64,000 nucleotides of DNA from contig NC_030831.1 of assembly GCF_001704415.2 (NCBI RefSeq), forward strand, positions 46,732,134 to 46,796,133, written 5' to 3'. This document shows, one piece after another, positions 35,979 through 46,195 of this stretch. A program made the position numbers and the translations under genes. This stretch comes from Capra hircus. Its lineage: Eukaryota > Chordata > Mammalia > Artiodactyla > Bovidae. Below the pieces are notes generated by a model. That model was not told the origin of the DNA. It saw only the letters and a list, made by a program, of their open reading frames with translations, and ran no database searches. Each line of letters starts with the position of its first letter. Positions within the stretch are counted from its first letter, which is position 1.

Positions 35979-35984
35979 TTTATT
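35979..35984 (-). promoter_or_regulatory. AATAAA hexamer next to the alpha-type stop codon
   Basis: Minus-strand AATAAA seven bases beyond the TGA of the alpha-type terminal exon. It is a canonical polyadenylation hexamer and would give an extremely short 3' UTR. Use of this site rather than a more distal one cannot be told from sequence. Confidence 0.5.
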
Positions 35985-35991
35985 TTTGCAT

Positions 35992-36062
35992 TCACTGTTG
36001 CACAGTATCAGAAGATGCTCCCAGCTGCAGTTCATTATTAATATCATTTCTTCTTTGTTCTC
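35992..36062 (-). CDS. PIAS2: PIAS2 alternative terminal exon, alpha-type C-terminus
   Basis: After the acceptor TTCTCCTGCAG... on the minus strand (CTGCAG|GAGAACAAAG) the frame reads (G)EQRRNDINNELQLGASSDT VQQ and stops at TGA (35992-35994). This is the short C-terminus I remember for the PIASx-alpha isoform. The coding part is 71 nt and completes the Gly split at the 38.07-kb donor. It lies inside the intron that beta transcripts remove, so using it requires terminal-exon choice (splicing and polyadenylation together) and drops the Ser-rich beta tail. An AATAAA begins only seven bases after the stop. Its open, phased reading frame amid intron sequence argues that it is functional. Confidence 0.9.
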
Positions 36063-38072
36063 CTGCAGATTCAGAAGATTCATGTTTATGATGTTTAAAA
36101 GGAATGTTGAGAAATGTATTAAGAGTTTGTCATCTCTCAATTCTTGGTGTTCTATTTAATATTTTATTATAAATTATTAAATTTATAAATAGCAAAACTC
36201 TGTACAGTATGACTAATTACATAAAAATTATGCACAAAAAAATCCCTAAAGTAATTACTAATTACAAAAGAGCATATTAACAGTAAAACCCAAATAAAAA
36301 CTAAACTATTTGGATCAAGTAACTACTACATCATTCATAAATGACGGTAAACTGGTAACTCTTCTAAAGTACAATAGATCCTATTCTATTCCATTTATCA
36401 ATAAGAAAGTCTTTTAACATTTTAATAAGCAGTATCACTATACTAGCTTATAATGGCTAAATACCAGTCCTGGATAATAGTCTTAGTTCTTACCAGCTTG
36501 AAATGTATTTTATGAAATACACAATTAACATATTTTATCGCATTTTTCTCAAATCTGTACATTTTATAAAATAAATAAGTCTGACTTTATGCCCAAATTT
36601 TGAAATATAAATTCTCTGAAATTAAAAATTCATCCAAACTCACACAATTCAAAAACTAACAGAGCAAGTGATTTGTACATTGTATCTATTCTATTGCTAA
36701 ATGGCCAGAGTCACTTAGTAAACAGAGAATGTTCATTCTCTTTTTTCTCAGGATTAATTTTTAATTCAAGAGCTTTAGGAAATGAATTCTTCTGGAATGC
36801 TTATTTGTAACACATACTAAGATGACATGTAGAAACCTTTCAACTTCATTTAAAACTCGCCACAGTTAAAACAAAACATGGCAGTCAGGAATTAAGACTC
36901 TGACTTTCTCTCTTTCTTATGAACCATGAAACTTCACCTATAACTCAAAATCAAGCTTTGTATCAGCAATGATTCTGTAACTGGTCCTGGCTGGGTTTAC
37001 AAACAGTTTTTTTAAAATAACCAATTCCCAAAGAACATGTGGAGGAGATATATTTAAGAACCAAAAAGCTTTTAACTTTTTTTTGATGGATACTATTTTT
37101 AGTCTACTTCTTTCTATTAAATTGTATTCAAACTGAATAAACTCTGAACAAGTTTCAAGTGACAAAATTACACCTAACCAGATTACACAACTATCAGCTG
37201 TTCCAACAACACAAGTTTTACCCAATAGAATATATATTGTGCTTAAAATAAAGACCTTACTAAGAGGGCCAAGAAGAATAAATCGCAGGTCAAAATTAAC
37301 TTCCTAAACCCAGAGAAGAAAATTAATAAAAGGAGGAAGTAACTGAAGTTCAACAAAAGGGCCCTTCAGAGAGAAGGGAAGTCATGAAGTCACTGGTTCT
37401 AAACTTGTGCCAATTTGATCTATCAAAAAACTTGATACTAAGGTAACTCAGGCAGCCATGAAGTTTTTAACTGTTAATATACATATAAAAGATATCCCTA
37501 AACAAACACATAATTGTAAAGCAATTATCCTCCAATTAAAAAAAAATTTTTTTTAAAGATAACCCTCAATACTCAGGAGTGTTGTGGAAAAAGAGCAGGC
37601 AGATCCTATTTTTACAGGGTAAAGCTGGCAGGCAACCTGACCTCACAGTTCACAAGTATATTCTGAAGTTGTGATGGGCTACCCAGAAGTGATGTGCTTT
37701 CAGAAAAGAAAAGTATGAGAAAACATTCTCTCTAACCTGTGAAGCTTCCATGAAAAATAAACCAAGAAAAAGTCTCCCTGTGGTACATTCTCTATGTGGG
37801 AGAATAAATTCCGTAAAATTTTCCCACTATCCTACTACTCTATTTCCTCCCAACAAAATCTATAGATTGCTTGGTAGTTAAAATGATAGCAACTGAACCT
37901 GATTGATATTTAAAACAGGTATCACCTTTACAGGAACCCTTTCCTTAGCAATTTCCTTTGCATTTTTACTTAAGATACTTAAATTATATTTGCTTCACAG
38001 ATTAAGATAAAAAATAAATGGTAAAAAAGAAAAAAAAAAAACGGATAAAAAACAAAACAACTCTTCACATAC

Positions 38073-38212
38073 CTGGCAGATCTGAGGACATGCTTGAGAT
38101 TGGCGTGTGGTGGAATGGTACTGAGTAGTCTGTTAATGAAGGCGGAATAGCAGCAGGATCAACCGAAGTCACACTGGGCACCCTTACAGAAGATGGCTGA
38201 TACATGAGAACC
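38073..38212 (-). CDS. PIAS2: PIAS2 coding exon, Ser/Pro-rich region shared by both C-termini
   Basis: 140 nt encoding VLMYQPSSVRVPSVTSVDPA, then AIPPSLTDYSVPFHHTPISS and MSSDLP, plus the first G of a Gly codon. This is the Ser/Thr/Pro-rich region after the SUMO-interacting motif and is distinctive for PIAS2, so it fixes the paralogue. The acceptor is TAAAACAG|GGTTCTC and the donor CTGCCAG|GTATGTG. The trailing G can join either GA of the alpha-type terminal exon at 36.06 kb or GT of the beta-type exon at 33.79 kb; both make Gly, so this donor is the branch point between the two C-termini. Confidence 0.95.
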
Positions 38213-38969
38213 CTGTTTTAAATAGCATGGGAAATTACAATCTGGCTGTTAGTTCACAGGAGAGAAGAGCTGTACTCCCGGGCATTCTCAATCGTAAGTT
38301 CACTAAGCTTCAAAACAGCTATACGGAAGCTACTCACTACACAGAACTCCACTCACTCTCCTCTCTCATAACAGTCTTCACTTAACATGAACATATTCTG
38401 CCTCTCAACAGCAGCTGTGACGTAAGAGCAAGGTGGCACTAAAACGTGAAGCACACTGCTGGAGCAAAACATGGAACTCTGAACCACAAACAGGACTAGA
38501 CGCTGCACACTGCTTTATTAATGTATGTGTAACATGCATGTGATATTAGTAAGTTATATATAAAGAAATTTAGAAATAAAATAGAAGACTCCTAAAATTT
38601 GATTTAAATCAGGGTACTTTTATGAGTAAAGCTACTTACTTACTATAGCTCAAACATAATTCCTTCCATTGTAACATGAATTGTGTTAATTATTAGCACT
38701 CTTATCTGGGATCACCTGAGTAAAGACAGTCCTAAAGCCAGCCTATCTGATAAAAACCAGTAGCAATCAGAAAAGAAATTAGATTAAGAATAAAACATTC
38801 AGGACTTAAGACATAATATTCAGAAATAAAAACACTAGCTACCATGATACCATCTACTCTTAGGAGTGCTATGACTTTCAAATTCACTGTTCATGCTACT
38901 AAAAACACAGATTAAATATACTTAAGACACACTTTATTACTGGTATTTATACATATATGTATACACACT

Positions 38970-38985
38970 GTATATATATATATAT
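38970..38985. repeat. TA dinucleotide run
   Basis: Eight TA units in a PIAS2 intron. Confidence 0.9.
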
Positions 38986-39141
38986 ACACTATAATTATTT
39001 TATAATTTCAAGAAGCAGTATAGTTAAAACACATTTTTGAAGAAGTTCAGGAAAAAAGAGAAATGATTTTGCATTCTTCCCACTTAATAGTCATTATACC
39101 TTAGTCCAGAGTAAATGATTAGAAGTTCTCAAGAAAACATC

Positions 39142-39159
39142 TTATATATATATATATAT
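39142..39159. repeat. TA dinucleotide run
   Basis: About nine TA units, 45 bases before the RPS25 pseudogene region. Confidence 0.9.
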
Positions 39160-39205
39160 GTAAGCAACTGAGCAACGTCATGGACCCTCTGGCTGATGGT
39201 GACCA

Positions 39206-39663
39206 TCTTTTTGTCCAACATCTTAGTGAGGCTGCAGGGGTAGCAGTTGCTCTCCAATCTCTGAGATGCTACCCAAGGATGACAAGAAAAAGTAGATGCC
39301 AGAAAGCCAGCCAAGAAAGACAAACACCCAGTGAACAAGTCTGGGGGCAAGGCCAAAGACAAAATATGAGACAAGCTCAATACCCTAATCTTGCCTGACA
39401 AAGCCACATATGCCAGACCACGTGAGGAAGTTCCTGACTACAAGCTTAAAGCCTCAGCTGTCATCTCCGAGAGACTGAAGATTCACAGCTCCTTGCCAGG
39501 GCAGCCCTTCAGGAGCTACTTGGTAAAGCATCCATTAAAGTGATTTCAAAGCATAGAATACAAGTAATTTAAATCAGAAACACCAAAGGTGAAGATGCCC
39601 CAGCTGCCAGTAAAGATACATAGACAGGTCCCACCACTGTGCATTTTGAAAAATAAAACTTTA
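39206..39663 (+). pseudogene. RPS25: RPS25 processed pseudogene, antisense inside a PIAS2 intron
   Basis: Intronless copy of the ribosomal protein S25 mRNA. It begins with 5' UTR-like sequence (CTTTTTGTCCAACATCTTAG), an ATG at 39266 with MLPKDDKKK, then recognisable segments in shifted frames: AKKDKHPVNKSGGKAK, DKLNTLILPDKATYA, the EVPDYKLKASAVISERLKI region, and GEDAPAA before a TAG at 39621. An AATAAA is at 39652-39657. It is dead: an early TAG, a missing basic stretch in the middle, an in-frame TGA just before DKLN, and further frame breaks. I do not see a clean A-tail or target duplication, so the insertion is probably old. Confidence 0.88.
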
Positions 39664-39865
39664 CTAAATTTGAGGGAAAAAGAGAAGAGTTGGGGACGGG
39701 AACCCATGGACATGAGGTCATTAGGACATTAAGGTCAGCATTCCAAAGCACCACCAGTAAACTACTGTGAGCTCAACGAGACAGGCACAATCTCCACAGC
39801 TGGAAGGATCACTACAAAGATGACGCACAGCTGATAGAAACAGCGCGTGCGTGTATACCATCAGT

Positions 39866-40073
39866 CACAAGGTTATGTCTGCCTCTTTGAGACCCCATGG
39901 ACTGTAGCCCACCAAGCTCCTCTGGTCCATGGGATTTCCCAGGTATGAATTCTGGAGTGGGTTGCCGTTTCTTCTTCCAGGGGAACTCCCCCACCCAAGG
40001 ATCAAACCAGCATCTCCTGCAGCCTCTGCACTGGCAGGAGGCTTCTTTACCACTGAGCCACCTGGGAAGCCCT
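39866..40073 (-). mobile_element. Bov-tA SINE
   Basis: GAGACCCCATGGACTGTAGC ... AATTCTGGAGTGGGTTGCCG ... CACTGAGCCACCTGGGAAGC. Confidence 0.9.
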
Positions 40074-41389
40074 GTTATTCTGTACTATTTTTCAAATAAT
40101 ACAGATGTCACTGGAAAGGAGGAAAACAAAGTCATCTTGAGAGGATATACATGGCTGTGTTGGCAAATGCTAGTCTCAGAAAAGCAAGTGAACTGAGACC
40201 GATCTATTTGGGAACCACAGGAGATATAGTATGCTTGAGACAATAACATAAGCTAAGTATTTCAAAATACATTTTCCAGACCGACAAAAAGAGCAACTGC
40301 CTCAGTTACAATCAGGCGGTTTTCTTGGATGCCAGTGTTACCTGGCCATCTAAAACCACAAAGGTAGACTCTGGAGGGGGAAAGAGAAAACCTGAGATGA
40401 GCTCAAGTATGTATGTTAAATTAAAGCACATCTTTTTCTCGAAGTCTGAAGACACTGGTCCTCTACAAGGATGAAAGGAGAACAGGAAATCACCAGAAGT
40501 GTTTCCAAATTACACACGATCCTACCTCCCACACAGGAATGTGTATCAGAAACTGGGGCATGGGGTCATGGGAATAAGAAGGAAAGAGAGACTGGCATAT
40601 GTGAGTACTCACAAGGGGGCGTAAAAAGTGGCTCTGATTATCTCACACTGTCTTTTCTCTTGATCCCCAACTGACCTTTCAACCTGGATCAGATTCACAG
40701 AAAACAACAACACTCCCTTTCCCTCCCTGGCCCTTTACTTACACCTGCACAGAAATGAGGTCAATGTCCCAGTGCACTCGTCACCATAGTAACCCTCAAG
40801 CACTGCACATCTTCTGCTTTCATAAAACTCTGAGTGATTAACTATTCCTTGTTTCACCAATATAAAATGCTACCACAATATGTAAAAATGTCACAATCCA
40901 GTGACAGTACCAATTATTAAATCAACATCTACAATCCCAGCAAGTATCTGAAAAGTTAAACAATTCAGTGTAAGTTAAATCCGATTACCTGAACTTTGTA
41001 ACATTAACACAAATTCAACTTTACATAGAACGGGTAAAATTCCCCATTTGTTAGGATTATCAAATTACCTACTGGTAGCAGATTTTTATCTCAATCAGAA
41101 GCATCACAAAGATCACATTCGGAAAGGTAAACAATTCGACTGCCTGTGCAAAAATAGATGTATTTATAGATATGGAACAACAGAACTATGGTGAAATCTA
41201 AATGGCTATGTCCGGTGGAATTATGGGTCTAAGTACGTGATGCTATAAATACTAAAAACATTTTTTAAAGCTTTTGTTACTCCCTCCTCATAGGATTGGC
41301 AAATACACAGGCCTATATGTACATTATATATTATGCACACATATAAGTTTTTATAGCTTTCTGCATAATATCAGTGAAAGGTTGGCTTA

Positions 41390-41577
41390 AAACTCGAGTT
41401 TTAAAAAATTAAGATCATGGCATATGGTCCCATCATTTCATGGCAAACAGATGTGGAAACAGTGAAAGATTTTATTTTCTTGGGTTCCAAAATCACTGCA
41501 GACAGTGACTACAGCCATGAAATTAAAAGATGCTTGTTCCTTGGAAGGAACGCTATGACAAACCTAGACAGCATATT
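41390..41577 (+). mobile_element. BovB fragment, left of an insertion
   Basis: AAAACTCGAGTTTTAAAAAA TTAAGATCATGG, CAAAATCACTGCAGACAGTG, ending CTAGACAGCATATT. Continues at 41929 after a 339-bp insert. Confidence 0.88.
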
Positions 41578-41916
41578 GTTTTTTGTCTTCATGTAACAAA
41601 AAGGAGTTATTGGGTGGTTTGTCAAATGTAAGATGAATAATGACAATGGCCAAAATACGTCACTTTTCCAGTGCTTTACTGAGTACTGTCATTGCCATTA
41701 TTTCACTCAATCTTCACAATAATTTAATCAGTTGCACATTACTATTATTTCTACTTTACAGATGAGAAAACTGAGCTTACAGAATTCCCAAAGTCACACA
41801 GTTAATACATAGGTGAAAATGTTACAGGGTGTTTATTGTCACTTTTAGTTCATCATATTTAAATAGAAAGTCATTATCCTTGTCCTCAAGTCAGCTCTAT
41901 TTCTGTCAGTGATACC
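41578..41916 (-). mobile_element. 339-bp retroposed segment inside BovB, carrying a MIR
   Basis: Flanked by a 12-bp duplication AGACAGCAYATT (41566-41577, 41917-41928). On the minus strand it ends in ACAAAAAAC, a possible worn A-tail. About 41660-41815 is antisense MIR (TTTACAGATGAGAAAACTGA, AAAGTCACACAGTTAATACA). The rest is not a known family. Confidence 0.65.
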
Positions 41917-42300
41917 AGACAGCACATTATTACTAAATAGAAGAGGCATCACTTTGCCGACAAAGGTCAGGACAATCAAAGCTATGGTTTTTCCAGTAGT
42001 CATGTACGGATATGACAGGTGGACCATAAAGAAAACTGAGTGCCAAAGAATTGATGCTTTTGAACTGTGGTGTGGAGTAGACTCTTGAGAGTCCCTTGGA
42101 CTACAAGAGATCAGCCCTGAATACTCATTGGAAGGACTGCTGCTGAAGCTCCAGTACTGAGCACCTGAGGCGAAGAGTATGATCCACTCAGTGGACATGA
42201 GTTTGCGCAAACTCCAGGAGATACTCAAGGACAAGCAAGCCTGGCAGGCTGCAGTCCACAGGGTCGTGAAGAGCCAGACATGAATCAGTGACTGAACAAC
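41917..42300 (+). mobile_element. BovB fragment, right of the insertion, to the 3' end
   Basis: CATCACTTTGCCGACAAAGG, TGGTTTTTCCAGTAGTCATG, GCAGTCCACAGGGTCGTGAA, ATGAATCAGTGACTGAACAA. Confidence 0.88.
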
Positions 42301-42531
42301 AACATAATCTCACAGCACAGAAGAAAATTGCTGGCATACTGCTAGATAGCAAATAGTATTCTAGAGTACTAGATCACTAAATTCATCATACTTGGTCCAG
42401 ACTTAGATGTCTGAAAATTCAGTAACTTCAATTTTTATCTTATAAACCTGAAATTCACCAGGTGTTCCCACTTCATGATCATAAAAAGATTTTCAAAGAT
42501 TCAATTCTGCTACCAATTCCTAATGATTCTT

Positions 42532-42888
42532 CAGTTCAGTTGCTCAGTCGTGTCTGACTCTGTGTGACCCCATGAATCGCAGCATGCCAGGCCTCCCTGT
42601 CCATCACCAACTCCCGGAGTTCACTCAAACTCACGTCCATCGAGTCGGTGATGCCATCCAGCCATCTCATCCTCTGTCGTCCCCTTCTCCTCCTGCCCCG
42701 AATCTCTCCCAGCATCAGAGTCTTTTCCAATGAGTCAACTCTTCGCATGAGGTGGCCAAAGTATTGGAGTTTCAGCTTCAGTATCAGTCCTTCCAAATGA
42801 ACACCCAGGACTGATCTCCTTTAGGATGGACTGGTTGGATCTTCTTGCAGTCCAAGGGACTCTCAAGAGTCTTCTCCAACGCCACAGT
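42532..42888 (-). mobile_element. BovB 3'-end fragment
   Basis: TTCAGTTCAGTTGCTCAGTC ... CATCACCAACTCCCGGAGTT ... GACTCTCAAGAGTCTTCTCC. Relatively well preserved. Confidence 0.9.
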
Positions 42889-43795
42889 CTTAATCTATCT
42901 TTAATCTTTGCTTCCTTTCTTGAGAATACCTCTTTATTAATGACAAAGCAATCATTTAATTTCCAAGGCATGGGGTAGGGGGATAATATTTCAAAATTAT
43001 CTATTAATTTAGAAAAACACCACAGGTTTTCTAAAAGTCTTATTTTCCCTCTATTCCCCCCATTTGCTTACTAGCACTAAGAAGCCCTATGATAAATTTA
43101 CACCTCAGGGAAAATTTCCAGATGCTGACACAAAAGGGAGGACATAAGAATGACCAGACACAAAACCAGAAAAAAAAAAAATCTAAGAGTTGGACGGGAT
43201 TACACAGATGAAATAATCACAGTATGGTCACCACTGTGATGCCTGCACAGGTGGCATCCACTCTACCTTAACACAGAAAATGTGATTTTAACACAAAACA
43301 TCAACGTTCTTAGTGTTCAGAAAACTCCAATGCAAAGTTTTCATGTATCATTCCTCTACTGGATTTGTATCTGCCAAATGCTATAACAAAGAAAAAACTT
43401 AACCCAGGTCATCAATGACTCCCATTCAAGACCTACAATGTAAATATCACATTTTCTCTTTTCCTGGATTCACAGCTTCAGTCCTTAAGACCCACTCATC
43501 CATCAGGCTACAGTTTCCACCACTCACCATCCTCTTTCCCTTCTCTGGCTGCTCTCATTAATATCCTTCTTGATGAAAGCCCTGACTAAAATGGTCTAAG
43601 TGAAAGTCATTTAGCCTAAAACGGAATAGAACTGGCATGGGTATGTATCCTGGATACTGCTTCTTTTATTACTGCAATCTAAGAACAAATCAGCTCAAGT
43701 GGTAAACCATTAAGTGAATTCTGACACTTCAGAGAGCTTCTATCTAAATGCCTGTTAATTTACAGAAGGCCATTATCTATTAAGATGATGATATA

Positions 43796-44077
43796 CAGTC
43801 GTCCCTCAGTATTCACAGCAGACTGGGTCCAAGGACCCTCTCCCTAAAAGGAGACCAAAACTCACAGGTCCTGAAGTCCCTTACCTAAAATACTGTAGTG
43901 TTTGCACATCCTCCATAAATTAATTCATCTCTAGATTACCTTATACCTTATAATACCTAATACAATGCAAATGCTATGTAAAATAGTTCCTGCTTTTGGA
44001 AACTTAAAAAAAAAATTTTCCTCTAGCCATTTCTGATGATCCACAGTTGCCAGAATCCACAGATGTGGAGAGCTGAC
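43796..44077. mobile_element. Tigger-like DNA transposon remnant (non-autonomous)
   Basis: About 282 bp between TA dinucleotides with imperfect inverted ends: CAGTCGTCCCTCAGTATTCA on the left and, reversed, TAGTCAGCTCTCCACATCTG on the right. Internal ATTACCTTATACCTTATAAT and AATGCAAATGCTATGTAAAA match the mammalian Tigger/MER-type element I remember; exact family uncertain. Confidence 0.65.
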
Positions 44078-44984
44078 TAGTTGTCTATGACAAGATCCAT
44101 TTTATCAGTGTATTTCCTAATTATAAAGCATTCTTGGATAAACTTTACTTGGTATTAAAGGATGCCATTTTAACATATTATTAACTAATTTACTAAGATC
44201 GAATTCAGAATTTTCATTGATCTTCCTAATGTAAGCCTGTTTCATAACAGTTTTCCTGTTTGGCTGTTAATGTATCAGTCAAGTATGGGTATTAAGAATT
44301 ATGCCAGCTTCGCAGAATGAACGGGGTAGCTGCACTTTACAAACAATTTAAACCAAAATTTTCACGTGTTGCTGGTTTGGTCACAAATTTCCACCTTATA
44401 CTCTAAAATGTTAGGTTTTTTCTTTTTAACCTAGATGAGACTCAACATCTATCTCTGTGGTAGCTGACCACAGGTGTGAACTGTCCTGATTCCTCAGCAC
44501 GGTAAGGTCATCTCAGATGACCCTTACAATGAGCCACCAGAGACACCCTCCAAGATGACAGTAACCCTTCAACCTGGTGTGAATCCATCTAACTATATAT
44601 ATCTAACTATATACTGTGCAACCCACATTTCTTCAGCGTGTTCTAAAGCATTTCATTTGAGAGTAAACTCTGGAAATATCACATCTAAGCCAGTAAACAT
44701 TTCAAAACTCTATTTTCATTTTTTATCATTTAAATTCTAGAAGTGCCAACTAAATTGTCTGAAAGAAACCATAAATGATCAGCATCCCAGAAAAAAAATC
44801 CCAGTTGAAATACTTATTTCATTTTCAGTTCCACTAAGAAAAAGAACGCACTCTGTGATGTGGAAATCACATCTGGAAAAACAAGTATTTTAACAGTGAA
44901 GGAGGCAGCACAGAAAGCTTTAATTCTCCTGGTTTCAAAAGTTAACTGTAAAAAAGGAATGTTTCAAAAGTGCACCGAGAATGT

Positions 44985-45243
44985 AACTCCACTTGTATAA
45001 AATGCCTAGAGAAGGCAAATTTATAGCAATAAAAAGAAGATCAATGGTTGCCTACTGGAGTGTGCGTGGGGATTAACTCAAACAAACACGAGAGACATTT
45101 ACTGGGTGTGGAGAGTATTTCACAACTGAGTTGTGATGATAACTGTGTATCTATGAATTTACTAAAACCACTTAACTGTGCAACTCAAGACTTCAGATGT
45201 GGGATTTTATGGTATGTAAATTATACCCCAATAAAGCCATTAG
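44985..45243 (+). mobile_element. old L1 3' end
   Basis: ATCAATGGTTGCCTACTGGA, GGGATTTTATGGTATGTAAA TTATACCCCAATAAAGCC. Confidence 0.75.
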
Positions 45244-45514
45244 AGAAAAGAAGTGCAATGAGAGGTCAAAAGACAAGACTGGCACACCCCAGTCTGAAAT
45301 AATATGCTCATGGGATATCGAGAGAACCCTCTGCTACTTTCCTGCAGGTTCCAAAATCTCTCAGAAGTATCTATTGCTAATTACTTAAACTTGTCACTTA
45401 GATGCCATAAATGCTAGACCACATTTACTTGCCCACACTGTGCCTTGGAGAGGATGAGAAGGGAAGGCAATGATTTTTTACTGAGAAAATTACCATGGGC
45501 CTGAATCAGGCTGA

Positions 45515-45690
45515 GCTCTTTCATTATTTTATTGAAACCTGAATATAACCTTATGAGGTAGGCATTATTTAACCCCATTTTAGAGAACAGGAAAAGGAGG
45601 CTCAAACAAGGTAAGTATTTCATCCAAGATCACAGAACGGGTAAGCAATGGTGTCAAAATTAGAATCCATACTGGTCAGATTGCCAATTA
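45515..45690 (-). repeat. MIR SINE
   Basis: TATGAGGTAGGCATTATTTA ACCCCATTTTAGAGAACAGG, CCAAGATCACAGAACGGGTA. Confidence 0.8.
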
Positions 45691-46023
45691 CACGCTCCAC
45701 ACACTCCACTTCCTCACGGTGGTCTGTGATGCCAAATTCACTCCTTACAAAGAGAGTCAAGAAAATAACAGGAAGTGTTCAATATGAAGTATTTAGACAT
45801 GAGAAGATTACAACCCTCACTTCCCAAAGATGGGAATATCATCTTCATCAAAATTTCCTTCCCCATGAACAACATACTCATTTGAAAATATTTCAACTGA
45901 ATAAAATGCAAATGAAAGTGGCCCTCTATGGTTATGCCACTCTCCAAGAGCCATTTACAAACCTAACCCAGGAACAGTTAGTTCCAAGTGTAATAAACAA
46001 TAGTGAACTATAAATTCACAAAC

Positions 46024-46195
46024 CCTTTGGTTGGGCTGCTTTGTGTTTCTGACATAAAGATGCATTTCCTTTTGGCAGGAGGGCCTTCCTCTTCATCAGA
46101 AGAGCTTTCTACTGTCAGGTCAATGACATCCACTTTCTTCTTGCTTGGCTCATTGGCTACAGTCACTGCACAAGGCTTACTGAGGACAGCTGAAG
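46024..46195 (-). CDS. PIAS2: PIAS2 coding exon with the SUMO-interacting motif
   Basis: 172 nt encoding TSAVLSKPCAVTVANEPSKK, then KVDVIDLTVESSSDEEEGPP and AKRKCIFMSETQSSPTKG. VDVIDLTVESSSDEEE is a SUMO-interacting motif: a hydrophobic VIDL core followed by phosphorylatable serines and an acidic run, which binds SUMO non-covalently. From memory the human protein reads VDVIDLTIESSSDEEEDPP, so this copy differs at I/V and D/G. I place the acceptor at CATGTAG|CTTCAG because it keeps three residues between IE and VLSKPC as in human; TTCAG|CTGTCC nine bases further in would also be in frame. The donor is AAAGG|GTTTGTG. The exon joins in phase to the exon at 38.1 kb (KG-VLMYQ). Confidence 0.93.

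Larger units (their letters stand above)
33788..38072 (-). other. PIAS2: PIAS2 intron containing the alpha-type terminal exon; repeat-poor
   Basis: AT-rich sequence of more than 4 kb in which I recognise no Bov-tA, Bov-A, BovB or L1. Apart from the alpha exon at 35992-36062 nothing is recognised. Such depletion stands out against the rest of the window. Confidence 0.7.
38213..46023 (-). other. PIAS2: PIAS2 intron with RPS25 pseudogene, BovB pieces and a Tigger-like element
   Basis: Contains two TA runs, the RPS25 processed pseudogene, a Bov-tA, BovB fragments at 41.4-42.3 and 42.5-42.9 kb, a DNA-transposon fossil at 43.8 kb, an L1 3' end at 45.0 kb and a MIR at 45.5 kb. The stretches 40.08-41.39, 42.89-43.79 and 44.08-44.98 kb look unique and I see no gene in them. 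Confidence 0.8.
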
